Assembly: GCF_018873765.1 (NCBI RefSeq)
Contig: NC_057926.1
Coordinates: forward strand, 38,796,946 to 38,860,945
From: Telopea speciosissima
Taxonomy: Eukaryota; Streptophyta; Magnoliopsida; Proteales; Proteaceae
Length of the DNA: 64,000 bases
Direction of reading: 5' to 3'
Below are positions 1 to 10,495 of this stretch, piece after piece; positions within the stretch are counted from its first letter, which is position 1; every line of letters starts with the position of its first letter. The translations under genes were made by a program, and so were the position numbers. The notes beneath the pieces are model-generated. The model worked only from the letters and a program-made list of their open reading frames with translations. It was not told the origin of the DNA and did no database searches.

Positions 1-207
1 TGCATTGGGATCAGGTATGACTTCCACGATGTGTTCAACGGCGGCTTTAGGGTTGAGGTTGGCTACCTCAACCTATTGGTCTTCGAGGATCTCCTCCTCA
101 TGTGAGGCATGGTCATGGACTCTGCGACGTGAACTCTTTGGAGGTGGAGATCCATTCCCCTCTCCTGGGGCATTGTTGGTGGAGGAAGCGGTCTTCCTTC
201 GTGCCAT
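1..207 (-). pseudogene. Start of Ty3/gypsy gag, cut by the window edge
   Basis: The minus strand opens with an ATG at 207 and reads about 43 codons (MARRKTASSTNNAPGEG..., then a basic and acidic stretch) before an in-frame stop near 79; the same frame continues recognisably to the window start. It lies just inside an LTR and primer site (258-1239), where gag of a gypsy element starts. The N-terminus alone is not diagnostic, so the gag call rests on position. The rest of the element lies outside the window. Confidence 0.6.
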
Positions 208-257
208 AGTTAATCAGATGTAGGAACAGGCTAGTAGAGGTGATGGCTAGCGTCGTT

Positions 258-273
258 CCCACAGACGGCGCCA
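258..273 (-). other. Primer-binding site of gypsy element
   Basis: On the minus strand this reads TGGCGCCGTCTGTGGG, a primer-binding sequence common in plant Ty3/gypsy elements. It starts three bases from the LTR end at 277. The identical 16-mer occurs at 34571-34586 in the 2.9-kb non-autonomous element. Confidence 0.8.
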
Positions 274-276
274 ATC

Positions 277-1239
277 TGTTGAGTCAAGAAATCGCTCAGC
301 AGTCCTTCGAGTGCTGTAACCTACAAAAGACCCTGGGTAACAAAGGAGAACCGGTGTGGTTCCGGCCTAGGACTCTCTGATGCCTAAGTTAGATTTCTCT
401 GAGCAAACAGATGAATGAATAGTAGTATTCAAGGTGAGTTAAGATTGTCCCCTAGATGGGGTTGTGTACCTTGCCTTTTATAGTAGTGTATGGCGGTGTG
501 GAGAGTCCCAGTTGATGTAGAGTGTTTGTCGTAGGTGATAGAGTTCCTGAGTAGTAGGGTTTATCCTTGATAGGTTGTCTTCCCGTGAGAGGCGGTGTCA
601 CGATAGACCTAGTAGTCATCTTGCTGAGAGACATAGTGTCATGATAGACTTGGGAGTTGTCTTCCCGAGAGATGTGGTGTCATTGATAGACTAGGTAGTT
701 GCCTTCCTTAGAGATGTGGTGTCTTTGGAGGTTGCCTTCCTGTGGGATGTAGTGTCCTGATGGCCTTGGTATCCTTGATGGATAGATCATCTACGAGGTA
801 GATGAAGTTCATGGTGTATGAGTCCGTTCACTCCACGTGACTCGATAGGCAGTGGCCTAGAGTCCTTGATGACGTTGCCTTGTTGATGGCGGTGGTTCCT
901 GCCGTGTTTGAGGGAGACTGTGCCTGGGATGACGTGCCGCGGGGATGACGTGTGTGGGGATGACATGCTCGGGGAGGTCACGCCCGAGTCCGAGTCCAAG
1001 TCTGCGCCCGGGGTCTTCAGTCTGGGCCCAAGGTTGGTGGTCCGCGCCCAGGTTTGCGGTCCGCACCCAATTCCATGCCCAGGTTGGCGGTCTGCGCCCG
1101 AGTCTGTGCCCAGGGTTGGCGCCCGGGTCCGGTCTGGGTTGAATTTAGCTTGGTTCCCCATTTTGGGTTATGGTCCCCCTTCTTGGATTAGGACACATGG
1201 CGGCCCCTGATTGGTCAGGGTGATTTTGGGTTTATCACA
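277..1239 (-). mobile_element. 5' LTR of minus-strand Ty3/gypsy element
   Basis: A 963-bp block whose plus-strand ends are TGTTG and ATCACA (TG...CA termini). The primer site abuts its low-coordinate side, and a TATA-like CTATAAAAGG on the minus strand sits near 473-484. Beyond 1239 a copia RNase H sequence begins, so the element is inserted in an older copia copy. The partner LTR is outside the window, so the TSD cannot be confirmed. The inner part (CTGATGCCTAAGT near 380) resembles the LTRs at 32470 and 34590. Confidence 0.75.
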
Positions 1240-2460
1240 ACTATTTCACAATCTTCTGCTAGAGCTAAATATAGGGCCATGTCTCCTACGATTTGTGAGT
1301 TGACTTGGTTACGTTAATTGCTCAAGGACTTATGAGTACTACACTCAGAGCCTATGGATTTATATTGTGATTATAATGCTACCTAAGGGTGTCAATTGGG
1401 ACGGTTCCCGGTATTTGGGACGGGACGGGACCGGTATCGATACCAAAAGTGCCAATCCCAATACCGTCCCATTTAGTTAACGGGACCAAACTTAGATCCC
1501 AATCTCGATTACTAGCAGGATGGGACGGTACCGGTTCTTAAACGGTTCTTGGCACTGTAGAAAAAGGAAGAAGAAGTTTAATTGTTTCTAACAAGGCGGG
1601 TTTATTAGTGTTGTGGAATTTTTTCACTATCATGAAATTCTACTGCTTTTTATAAAGCAACTTAAATTATGAAATCATATTTTTACTTCTTTAAACTCCC
1701 TAAGATCACATGTAATAAGCTTCTCATTTTTTTTAAATCTAGAGAAGTCCTACAAAATGGAAGAATCCCATTGTGTTTCCTCTTTGATTTTCCAAAACAA
1801 AACTCTATTTATCACACATGTCACATGGTAGTGTATGTGCAAGCACGACGAAGTGCAAAAAGGAAGAACCTGGTAGAGGTAGTTGGTCGAGGAGGAGGGG
1901 AGGAGGGAGTGGCACGCAGCGAGGTTACGTGAGGAGATACTTCAAGTTATGGCTGTTGACCTATTGCTCCTCTTCGTATTCAAAAGGCAACTAATGAAAC
2001 CCTAATGAGTCGTAATTCTTATACCCTTTCTTTTTTTTAAAAAAAAGATCTTATGTACTCTTTCTTTTTAAACGGTACTAGTAGTTTGGTACCATCCGTC
2101 ACCTAATTGGTATTTCGCACTTTGTACCGTTGGGAATCCGTCCCGAACCATCCCGTCTCATTTATCATTCGGTACCAAAATCAGATACGATCCGTCCCAT
2201 TTACTAATGGGACGGTCCGTCCCGGTTTTAGCGGGATGGTATTGGGGCGGTTCCCGTTCCGATCCCAAATTGACACCCTTAATGCTACCATATATATTGC
2301 GGCAAATCCAATTGAACGAATGGAACATATCAAGATTGACAGTCATATGGTACGTGAAAAAACTCAAGCTCGAAAAATTCAAACAGTTTATGTTTCACCA
2401 AACCAGCAAATGATAAATATTTGGGAAATTTTCAGCGTCACCCCTTTGTTAGAAACATAA
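1240..2460 (+). pseudogene. Ty1/copia RNase H fragment, split by a MITE
   Basis: The two flanks of the MITE at 1384-2281 join into the end of a copia polyprotein. Left (1250-1383): degenerate AEYRAM-like and CELTWLR motifs, then EPMDLYCD. Right (2282-2460): YIAANP, HIKID and HMVREK, matching the copia RNase H end (usually IAANPVFHxRTKHIEIDCHFVREK). In-frame stops are present. It is cut on the left by the gypsy LTR ending at 1239. Confidence 0.75.
1384..2281. mobile_element. hAT-type non-autonomous element, 898 bp
   Basis: Termini are TAAGGGTGTCAATTGGGAC and its near-complement ending TTGACACCCTTA, flanked by an exact 8-bp duplication ATGCTACC (1376-1383 and 2282-2289). The 8-bp TSD and the TA(A/G)GGGTG terminus fit hAT MITEs. 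The interior is rich in GGGACGG and CCGTCCC repeats near both ends and has no transposase. It inserted into the copia RNase H. Confidence 0.85.
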
Positions 2461-2506
2461 CACAACAGAATGACGATTTTGCAGAAGAAATACAAAGGAA
2501 CAGAGG

Positions 2507-2537
2507 AAACACATACACACACACACACACACACACA

Positions 2538-2605
<68 letters not shown>
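2507..2605. repeat. (AC)n microsatellite with an ACGC interruption
   Basis: About 100 bp of AC dinucleotides with a central (ACGC)n block. Long Thr-His or Cys-Val open frames across it are low-complexity artefacts. Confidence 0.97.
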
Positions 2606-2606
<1 letters not shown>

Positions 2607-3232
2607 GGCAAGATTTTACGTGGTTCACCCCCCAAAAAGAAAGGCTACATCCACGACCAAAAGATAGTATGAATCCACTATTTTTGTGAAGCAAATACAA
2701 ACCCTTACTCACATCTCACAAAGAGATAACAACAATATATTGGAAATCCCTAACCCCAGAAAGTACAAAACTGCCCCCAGTAACCCGTCCGGTCCGGTCC
2801 GAACCAACATAGGACAAAAATACATATTAAATCGAAGCTCTCGACGAGCTCTCTAAGGCTTAGAGCTTATGGTGTTGATGCATGCACTTCTTGGTCCTTT
2901 TGACACATTTCGAAGGCGAAATGGCCCGCCGAAAAATGACCACAATATTTTCTGGACTAGAACTGAGATCAGACTTCACCAACAATACCCTTGAGGTTTG
3001 CCAATATTTTAAGGCACCCACACGAAGTATGGAAGTTATCACCCATTCCCTTAATTTAGAAAAAAAAAATTGCACACACACCCCCTACCGTTAGTCGAGG
3101 GTTGTTAAGTAATGATATTAGCGGATTAATTGTTTTAAAAGACAATTCTGCCTTTATTACGACATGAAGAACCTATTCTACCCTTCCAATTAAAAGAACC
3201 AAATAACCCTTTAGTGGGTTAATTGTTTTAAA
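2606..3232. other. Non-coding; LTR-like remnant
   Basis: 2606-2780 contains TTACGTGGTTCACCCC and CTACATCCACG, typical of the transcribed part of a plant copia LTR read on the minus strand. No matching second LTR was found. From 2780 to 3232 I see only AT-rich intergenic sequence without a convincing gene. Confidence 0.4.
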
Positions 3233-4557
3233 AGGCTTCGTTTCATTGGTTTTTTGGGGTTTTTATTATAATAGAAAGGTGGGCAATGGTAAAGATACTT
3301 TCTTTTGGATTGATAGATGGAATGCTTCCTTTTCAACTTACTTAGCCCACCACGCGCTATGCCCGCTATCTTATATTGCCAAACGAACTAAAGTCTCTCA
3401 GATTGTGGGTGAGGATGATAGCAGTCTTTCCTCCCGATCCTTATTACCTGCTCATATGCACCCCTCAATTTTTAATTTTAATTTGCTCCTTTCAGATGAT
3501 AAATGGTGGTGCATCTTTCATAAAAATGGCATATTGACCACAAAAATAGCTACAAAATTTCTTCTCGTTTCCCCTGCTCCCATAAATAAGTTGTCTACCA
3601 ATTGGTGGAAGTTCTTTTGGAAACTAAAAATTCACCCTAAATTTAAGATTTTCTTCTGGCGTGTGATTCATGCAGGACTACCGCTCAAGGCTTCAGTTTC
3701 CAAATGGCCAACGATCGACCCCACCTGTGTTTTTTGTGGCAACTGTATCGAATCTCACTGGCATCTCTTCTTATCCTGCGAATGGGTCAAACACATCTGG
3801 GTGGCTGGCCCTCTGGGTCTATGTACTGAATCTCTGGTCTATGATTCCTTAAGTGATTTTTATGTTCAGTTTTTTCAATCCAAATGTCTTGATAAGGCTT
3901 CGTCTCATTGGTTTTTTGGGGTTTTTATTATAACTTGCTATTATATTTGGAATGCTCGGAATAGGATCTTGTTTCGTTCAGAAAAACCAAATGCCTTGGG
4001 GGTTTTACAAGAAGTATCATGCTGGATTTCAAATTTACACTTACACCCCTCCCCTGATACCTCCCCAAGTGTACAACAGGATTATGGTTCCCCTTCTGAT
4101 GTATGTTCTTGGATACCTATTCCTAAACTTGAATATCCTATTTTATTGTGTGCAGGAATCTAGACCCCAGGAGTAAATCTGGCAAGTTGGGCGTACATGT
4201 TTCTGATGGATGGAAGATTTTTGTTTTTTGGTGCAGGATCAATTTTTCCGTACAGGCCTTGGGATCCGGAATTATACAGTATCAGGGTGGGTCTTGAACA
4301 TGCTTTGTCTTTAGGCCTACAAATTAAAGAGATTTGGTGTTCTAAACCCTGACATTATAAGTGTCCTTCCATCCCCTACTACCTATCCTTGGCCTTGGAT
4401 TTATATTAAGGAACTCATGTATATTAGTAATCGGTCAGCTGACATAGTTTTTACTATATTTAAAAATCCTGTTTGCTTGAACATTGTGTGTAATTTAGCA
4501 AAACGCAAGCAGGTTAGTTAAGTAGTATGTTTGTTTCTCATCCAAAAAAATATATAT
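3233..4557 (+). pseudogene. LINE (L1-type) ORF2 3' fragment
   Basis: The longest open stretch (3246-4163) reads GNGKDTFFWIDRW, WWKFFWKLKIHPKFKIFFWR, then CVFCGN...ESHWHLFLSC, the zf-RVT module near the C-terminus of plant LINE ORF2, followed by HWFFGVFIITCYYIWNARN. Beyond 4163 a decayed RNase H tail can be followed (LEHALSLG, LAKRKQ) to an A-rich end near 4540-4557. The upstream RT and endonuclease are missing. The first 41 bp repeat downstream sequence of the same fragment (3892-3934). A homologous copy is at 63180-64000 on the minus strand. Confidence 0.8.
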
Positions 4558-5325
4558 ATCCTCCTCCTTCCTCAATCAAATACAATCACCTCTGCTACCG
4601 TCGAAGGAAGAAACCCGACATACCGGCAACCAAAGAACCCGACATTAACCAACAAAGGTAGAGAAGACTTCGAAGAAGCTTGTCCTCACTCCGGTGAGCC
4701 ATCTGATTCTGAATTTTGAATCGCTGGCTCGACCCTTGTCCGAACTTGGCAAAAGTACAGTAGAAGCGCAGGACTCACAAGAAGAGACCGCATGACTTCT
4801 TCTCACACCAGGTGGTTATCCATGGTGATTCAACCTGGTGTTATTGACTTCCTCCCCCGGAAGTCAGCCTCAAGCCCTTGAAAGCATCTATCTTTGTCAA
4901 CCCAAATCTCTCATCATTACATTTATTGACGTTTGCAGTGTAAAAATTGAAATCCAATAGAAAAGAAGGTTTTCTGCTTCAGTTGCAGCATTTCAAGCAG
5001 TTGAAGATGGTACATCCTTTGAAGGCCAATGATTCTTATAAGGCCACACAGAATAACTGGGGCCTTCAATAATGTTGCATGGCCGAGGAAGAACAGAAAT
5101 TAAAGAGAAGTGGTGAATGATTTTGCCAATTAAGTTTAATATTGAAGATGCTCTGCTCTGCTTCACCATGGTTGTGTCTAGCAAGGTATCATTAATTACA
5201 GGTACCCTAATAAAACCAATAAAATTAAGAACAACTGATAATCATCTAGTTACAATTCTGAAAAAAAGAAAAAGAAAAAAAGAAAATCAATTACTAAAAC
5301 CCTATTCGAACTAAAATTAATTAAT
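4558..5325. other. Intergenic, with a decayed BPA1-like trace
   Basis: No intact gene. A perfect 9-bp inverted repeat (ACACCAGGT...ACCTGGTGT) lies near 4805-4840. From about 5050 the sequence matches the block upstream of GDSL copy 2 (CTTCAATAATGTTGC and TTTAATATTGAAGATGCTCT), so the duplication extends at least this far. The matching part in copy 2 includes a BPA1-like fragment; here it is too eroded to translate. Confidence 0.45.
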
Positions 5326-6879
5326 TCAAAAGAAGCATCGGATTTTAGGCTTGATGTCACGAAGGAGCCAATCTGCCATCAACCTGTATCCATTCTGTGT
5401 GGAATGAACACCATCCCAACTCATATATGTTTCTGGATTTGAGCAAACTTGAACTCCTTCAGCTCCACACATCTTTATCAAATTGAAGTTGTATTCTCCC
5501 CCAGTTCCACAACATGCTTTTTCAATGGAGTTCACATCTAAACCTTAAAACAAAAAAAAGTAGGAATAGGAAGAAAGGATTAATTAGTATGCAATTTTGT
5601 AATTTGTTTCGAATTATAAACTCTTAAAGAACAAAAGTTTGGCTTACCAAGGAAATGGGCATGAGAAAGCACCCACTGATAAGCTGTGTAGTAGTCAGCA
5701 TAAGCAATATCAATATTACTACCTTGCTCTTCCCTCAACAAACTAATTGCTCCTTGAAGTTGTATGTTATGGTTCATTGCAAAATTGTTTAATCCTTTCA
5801 GGCATTTGAGTTCATCGTAAGATGCTGGATCATTGATCGCGAATGCGGTGAGATAGATTGGTATACATCGAATAGGAAAATTTCCAGGAACCACCACTCT
5901 TGTTGCACCTACTTTAATCACTTCCTGTATATCCAGCAATATAAGAGAATAATTAAGAAGTTGATCAATATGAGTCTCTTAAGAAGGATGATTAATGAAG
6001 GAAAGAACTTACTGTGACAGCATCTTTGATTTTTTGAACAACAGAAGGAATTAGACTTTCAACCTCTTCCATGGTTTTCCCTTGAAAGAATGCATAGTTG
6101 TAGTCATTCCCTCCAATCTCTCCAACCAAGAAGAGAGAATTTCCAAGCTTCTGTCTACACTAATTAAAATTAGAAAACACAAATATTTAAGTCATGGAAT
6201 TTGAAAGAAAAGGAATAGAATTGAAGTAATATGTTTATATAGAATAATAATTAATTACCTGTCTCAGTAGAGCAAATGGATTTGAGATGTGTCATGAACC
6301 AGCCAAGTTGGACAAAGAGTGAACTGTTGGTTAAAGGGGAAAAAATTCTCTGTTTGGCCAGAAAAGTAGTGTCCAAGGCAGTAGATCCAGCTACTGCAAA
6401 GTTAACTCCATGGCTAAAATCGGAATCTCGTTTCAAATAAGGGTTAAGAAGGGGGATTTGAAGAGCCATTGCTGTTAGCCATTCATTAAAAAGGTAGAGA
6501 ATTAGTTTAGTAGACTATGATTTGATCCAAAATTATCAAATTAAACTGAAAACATTAACTAGCTAGCTAGGGAGAGTGACTTGCCAATATAGTCAATCAT
6601 GAGAAGACCATCGGAGCATCGTCCGGTAGGGGTATTGGACAATGTCATACCATAGGGAAGATGACCATACGGAGTAGCAGTTCCAATTGGAGCTTCGCGG
6701 ATTAGATTGCCGGTATCGGATATGGAGTCTCCAAATTGATATATAGCATCGAATGAACAGTTCTTGATTAATCGAGTAGCAGTACAGGGATGAAGAAGAG
6801 GAAGAAGAAGAAGAAGGAAGAGGAAGGAAGTATGAATTAATAGGGAAGAATTGAAGATTGCCATTAGAGAGAATTGCAT
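5326..6879 (-). pseudogene. GDSL esterase/lipase, copy 1 (probable pseudogene)
   Basis: Five exons align with the intact copy at 21456-22985: 6585-6879, 6259-6471, 6013-6159, 5648-5924 and 5326-5543. The family is secreted SGNH hydrolases; the nearest match I recognise is the acetylajmalan-esterase-like group. Visible features are a hydrophobic N-terminal signal peptide, block I GDSISDTGN, block II HGVNFAVAG, block III GGND and block V SWDGVHST with the Asp and His. The start at 6879 adds five residues before the MAIF start used by copy 2. Two changes matter: intron 1 begins GCAAGT instead of GTAAGT, and exon 3 lacks the AG that follows the acceptor in copy 2, giving a 2-nt frameshift and an immediate TAG. 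No alternative acceptor restoring the frame was seen. Confidence 0.85.
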
Positions 6880-6940
6880 ACTCGATCGATCAGGAGTTGT
6901 GACTTGTGAGGTTCAGTATGTAGCAGAAGGGCCTAATATA

Positions 6941-6952
6941 TGTATATTTATA
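6941..6952 (-). promoter_or_regulatory. TATA box of GDSL copy 1
   Basis: The minus strand reads TATAAATATACA about 60-75 bp upstream of the ATG. The same motif lies at the equivalent place before copy 2, so it was duplicated with the gene. Confidence 0.55.
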
Positions 6953-7168
6953 GATAATCTGCATGAGAGGTGTGAGTATGTGTTTGCTAATCCAACTCTT
7001 AATACAACTCTACAAAGTTTAAGTTCAAGTTAGGGAAGGAGACAAGGATTACGAATGGGCATGAAACAGACAACTCACCAACTGCACTAGGCAGCTATTT
7101 GTATTACTGTGAAAGAACATTATTAGCATGTAGATACTAGATAGTGGTAGGATTGCATATTTTTTCTA

Positions 7169-7343
7169 GGGTGCATATTCTCTATGGGGGAGAGTAGCCC
7201 CTATGCGTGAACGGGGGCCAATGAGAGGGTGTACAAAAGCATCATGGGGACGAGATTTTTGCCATTCATATAGGGTGGGGTGGTCATTTCGCCCCCAGTG
7301 TATGGGTGTGGGCGGTACTCTACCCCACAGAAGACTTTTCTCC
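7169..7343. mobile_element. GC-rich foldback MITE (family C, copy 1)
   Basis: About 175 bp with imperfect terminal inverted repeats (CTCTATGGGGGAGAGTA near the left; the complement of TACTCTACCCCACAGAAG near the right). Related copies are at 23458-23635 and 31383-31535. Copies 1 and 2 sit at equivalent positions upstream of the two GDSL genes, so this insertion predates the duplication. Confidence 0.6.
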
Positions 7344-7514
7344 TGTTTTATAATTTATAATATGTGATACATTATACACTTGGGAAGACACATGAAGGAC
7401 AAGTAATTGAAAAGACATGAAAAAAATAGTAAAATATGATAAAATGTCTCTTTTTTTGGTGGGGGGTAAAAATTAGGCTTTTTTTTATTGGAGCATGTCC
7501 AATGCATGGAATTT

Positions 7515-7674
7515 GAGAGTGTCAAAATTAAACCGTCTGAGTCTTTTATGCCGAAAGTGAAACCGCTTAATAATTGATTTGATTTTGGTTTTAAAATTGA
7601 GATCGTTTAGTTAAATGGTTTAAACTAAATCGAACCATTTAAATTGGAAATAATATTAGTAATATGAAATGGCA
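7515..7674. mobile_element. Left half of hAT-type MITE split by a LINE
   Basis: It begins GAGAGTGTCAAAATTAAACC and is rich in AACCGTTTAAA-type words. The other half is at 17172-17491 and ends in CACCCTTATA. TGGAATTT flanks the outer ends (7507-7514 and 17493-17500), an 8-bp hAT-type duplication. The uninterrupted paralogue is at 23796-24285. Confidence 0.7.
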
Positions 7675-7691
7675 ATCATAAAACTAGGGTT

Positions 7692-8212
7692 ATGATGGCA
7701 GATCCTCCAGCTGTAAGGGAGGATTGCCTGTCGGATCCACCACAGCTCGCTCCTTTGGGAGGGGGATCTCGCTCCTTTGCCTCTGTTGTGACCGTAGGAA
7801 AAGCAACGGAGGTACCTAGCATCACTGTGAAAAAGCCATCATGCCATCTGGGCTCGCCGGCGATCTTCTTTACGGTGGAGGAAATCGAGAAGTCTATTGA
7901 ACCGTTTCAGTGGGCGCTGGTTGCGAAGTGCGCCTTTGGAAGACCAACAATCTTTGATGTAAAATGAGCTTTACAAGCATCCTTCCACCTCTCTGCTGAT
8001 GTTCTGATCTCTTCGTTGGACTCGCGACATCTTCTCTTGCGTTTTTTGGATCATACAGATTTTGTTCGTGTTTGGCTGAAAGAGCAATGGGCTGTTAGAG
8101 GGTTTCCTTTCCGCTTCTTTAAATGGACAAGATTCTTCAAACCGGGATTGGAATCCTCGGTGGTGCCAGTTTGGGTGTCGTTCCCTAATTTGCCTGTTAA
8201 TTTGTTTCAGGG
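7692..8212 (+). pseudogene. LINE ORF1, N-terminal part (DUF4283)
   Basis: From the ATG at 7692 the frame reads MADPP...SFASVVTVG and then FTVEEIEKSIEPFQWALVAKC. After an in-frame stop it continues with HLLLRFLDHTDFVRVW, RGFPFRFFKWTRFF, VPVWVSFPNLPVNLF. This is the DUF4283 domain of plant LINE ORF1, an RNA-binding chaperone-like protein. The domain stops at 8212, where the copia LTR begins. Roughly 60 residues expected before the zinc knuckle are not found on either side. Confidence 0.8.
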
Positions 8213-8646
8213 TGTTAAAGAAATAATTTCAGAATGAGAAGAGAAGAGAGAAAGAGAGACACAAGAGTTTATGGTGGTTCGGTTCTAGTTGAACCTATGT
8301 CCACAGTGCTGAAAGTTTCACTACTATATTTTCATATGGTTACAGCCATAGTCTTTATAGGAAGCAATTGAATCAATCAAGGATTGTGTCTGTTCTTTAC
8401 AAGGAAGTAATTTGAATTGGGATTGACTCTTATCTCTGAGGATTCCATTAACTTTGTCAACAACATTTTTATTTAAAAACTTTCCTTCTCTGATTTCCAA
8501 AATCTTTGATGGGTGGTTAGGATCCTTGAGATCTTTGTGATCCTTGTCAATCAATTGTGCTGGCCTTCCATCCTTGTAGAGAACGATTTGAGCTATTGGA
8601 TAGGATTTGAAGGTATTCAAATCAATATTTGAATTGTTTCCTTTCA
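8213..8646 (-). mobile_element. 3' LTR of the copia element
   Basis: 434 bp; the plus strand starts TGTTAAAGAAATAATT and ends CTTTCA, so in element sense it runs TGAAAG...TTTAACA. The polypurine tract CTTGAGGGGGAGTA (8647-8660 on the minus strand) abuts it. The first 70 bases match the 5' LTR remnant at 12838. Confidence 0.85.
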
Positions 8647-8660
8647 TACTCCCCCTCAAG

Positions 8661-10495
8661 GTCAACGGGGCTGGAAGCACCTTGAGCTTGTTAGCTAAGG
8701 ATGAGAAACGAGGCTGAGGCAAAGCTTTCGTGAAAATATCTGCAGTTTGATCCTTGGTGGATATGAACCGGACGTCGAGATCTCCTTTAGAAACCTTATC
8801 ACGGACAAAATGAAAATCTATTTCGACATGCTTGGTCCGGACATGGAAGACAGGATTTGCTGTGAGATAAGTCGCGCCGACATTGTCACACCATAGAATT
8901 GGCGCACTTTTCATGTATAAACCAAGTTCTTTGATAAGCGACTGGAGCCAGGTAAGCTCAGCGGCCGTATTTACAAGAGCCCTATATTCTGCCTCTGTGC
9001 TGGAACGGGCTACAGTTGCTTGTTTACGAGAACTCCATGAGATTAGATTTGTGCCATGAAAGACTGTGTATCCGCTAGTGGATTTTCTATCATCTGGGCA
9101 ACCAGCCCAGTCAGCATCAGAGTACGCAGAAAGTTGCATAGACTGTTGAGATTGAAATAGTATCCCATGGGAAGCAGTGTGTTTAAGATACCGAAGTATA
9201 CGTTTGACGCTAGCCCAGTGTTCTATGGTTGGTTGATGCATGAATTGGCACACTTTATTTACTGCAAAGGTGATATCTGGTCTTGTGAGAGCAGCATATT
9301 GTAGAGCACCCACGACGTTGCGATAAAGGGTAGGGTCATCCATAAGGGGTCCAGATGTCTTCGTTAGCTTCTGGGAGGGAGACAGCGGAGTGGATACTGG
9401 TTTACAACCTATCATGTTAGTTTTGGATAGGAGATCCAAAATGTACTGTTCCTGTGACAAAAGTAGACCATGAGTAACAGGGGTTACTTTAATGCCAAGA
9501 AAATAGTGTAGAGTTCCCAAATCTTTGATGGCAAACACTGTAGCTAATTTTTGAATAAATGCAGAGACAGTGAGAGCATCACTACTGGTTATTATTATAT
9601 CATCAACATAGATAAGAATGAACAAGGTGATCCCTTGACTGTGATAGATAAACAAAGATGTGTCAGTTTGTGAACCACAAAATCCAGATTCAAGAAGGAA
9701 TGAGCTAAGTCGGTCAAACCAGGCCCTTGGGGCTTGTTTAAGGCCGTATAGGGATTTATGTAATTTACACACATGGCCTGGGAACTGAGGATTAGTAAAC
9801 CCAGGGGGTTGGGAAACCTCCTCTTTGAGAATGCCGTGAAGGAAGGCATTTTGGATGTCTAATTTATGAAGGGGCCATTTGTGGGAAAGAGCAATAGAGA
9901 TTACTAACCGAATAGTGGTGGGTTTCACAACAGGGCTAAAAGTTTCAGTATAATCAAGGCCCTCCTGTTGATTGTAACCTTTGGCGACAAGGCGAGCTTT
10001 ATAGCGTTCAATGGTGCCATCGGCCTTTTTTTTTATACGGAACACCCACTTACAACCAATAATGTTCATTGATGTTTGGGGGGGAACAAGGTTCCAAGTT
10101 CCGTTTCTAATTAGGGCATTGAATTCAGAGTCCATAGCAGTACGCGATTCAGGAGATTTAGAAGCTGTAGCATAAGTAGTAGGCTCGGTAGTGGGGTTTG
10201 GGGCATGAGAATTTAGAGAACTAGGTAGAGGATGCTTGGTGGTGATGTAAACTTTTGGCCGACGAGTGCCATCCCTAGTGTGGGTTACCATGGGATGCTG
10301 TCTTGGTGGTTCAGTAGGGGTTGGCTGCACCGGGTGATCAACAACCAAGTCAACAGAAGGGATAGGGCTGTTGGAATCCATGGTTGTTGGGGAGTGGGTT
10401 CCAGGGGTAGATGATGCATCTATGGGAGGAGAGATTGGAGTAGTATTTGGGGAAGAGGGTTGGGTCGGAAGAGGATTGGCTGATTGGGGAAACCA
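8661..10495 (-). pseudogene. Copia reverse transcriptase and RNase H
   Basis: Open from 10381 through the end of the domain. Motifs in order: WVFRIKKKADGTIERYKARL, GLDYTETFSPV, HKLDIQNAFLHG, SLYGLKQAPRAWFDRL, catalytic YVDD near 9600, YFLGIK, GALQYAALTRPDI, then RNase H with YSDADWAG, STSGY, SSTEAEYRAL, LWCDN, HVRTKHVEIDFHFVRDKV. It ends around TLRGS at the polypurine tract and reads on into the LTR. A TAA near 10496 separates it from the integrase part. The RT catalytic residues look intact. Confidence 0.92.

Noticed and set aside
2388-2712. Open frames rich in Cys-Val or Thr-His
   Set aside because: They are the six readings of the AC microsatellite and have no gene structure.
7692-7967. 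Possible host gene
   Set aside because: The sequence is the DUF4283 part of a LINE ORF1, and flanks and tail show a retrotransposon insertion.
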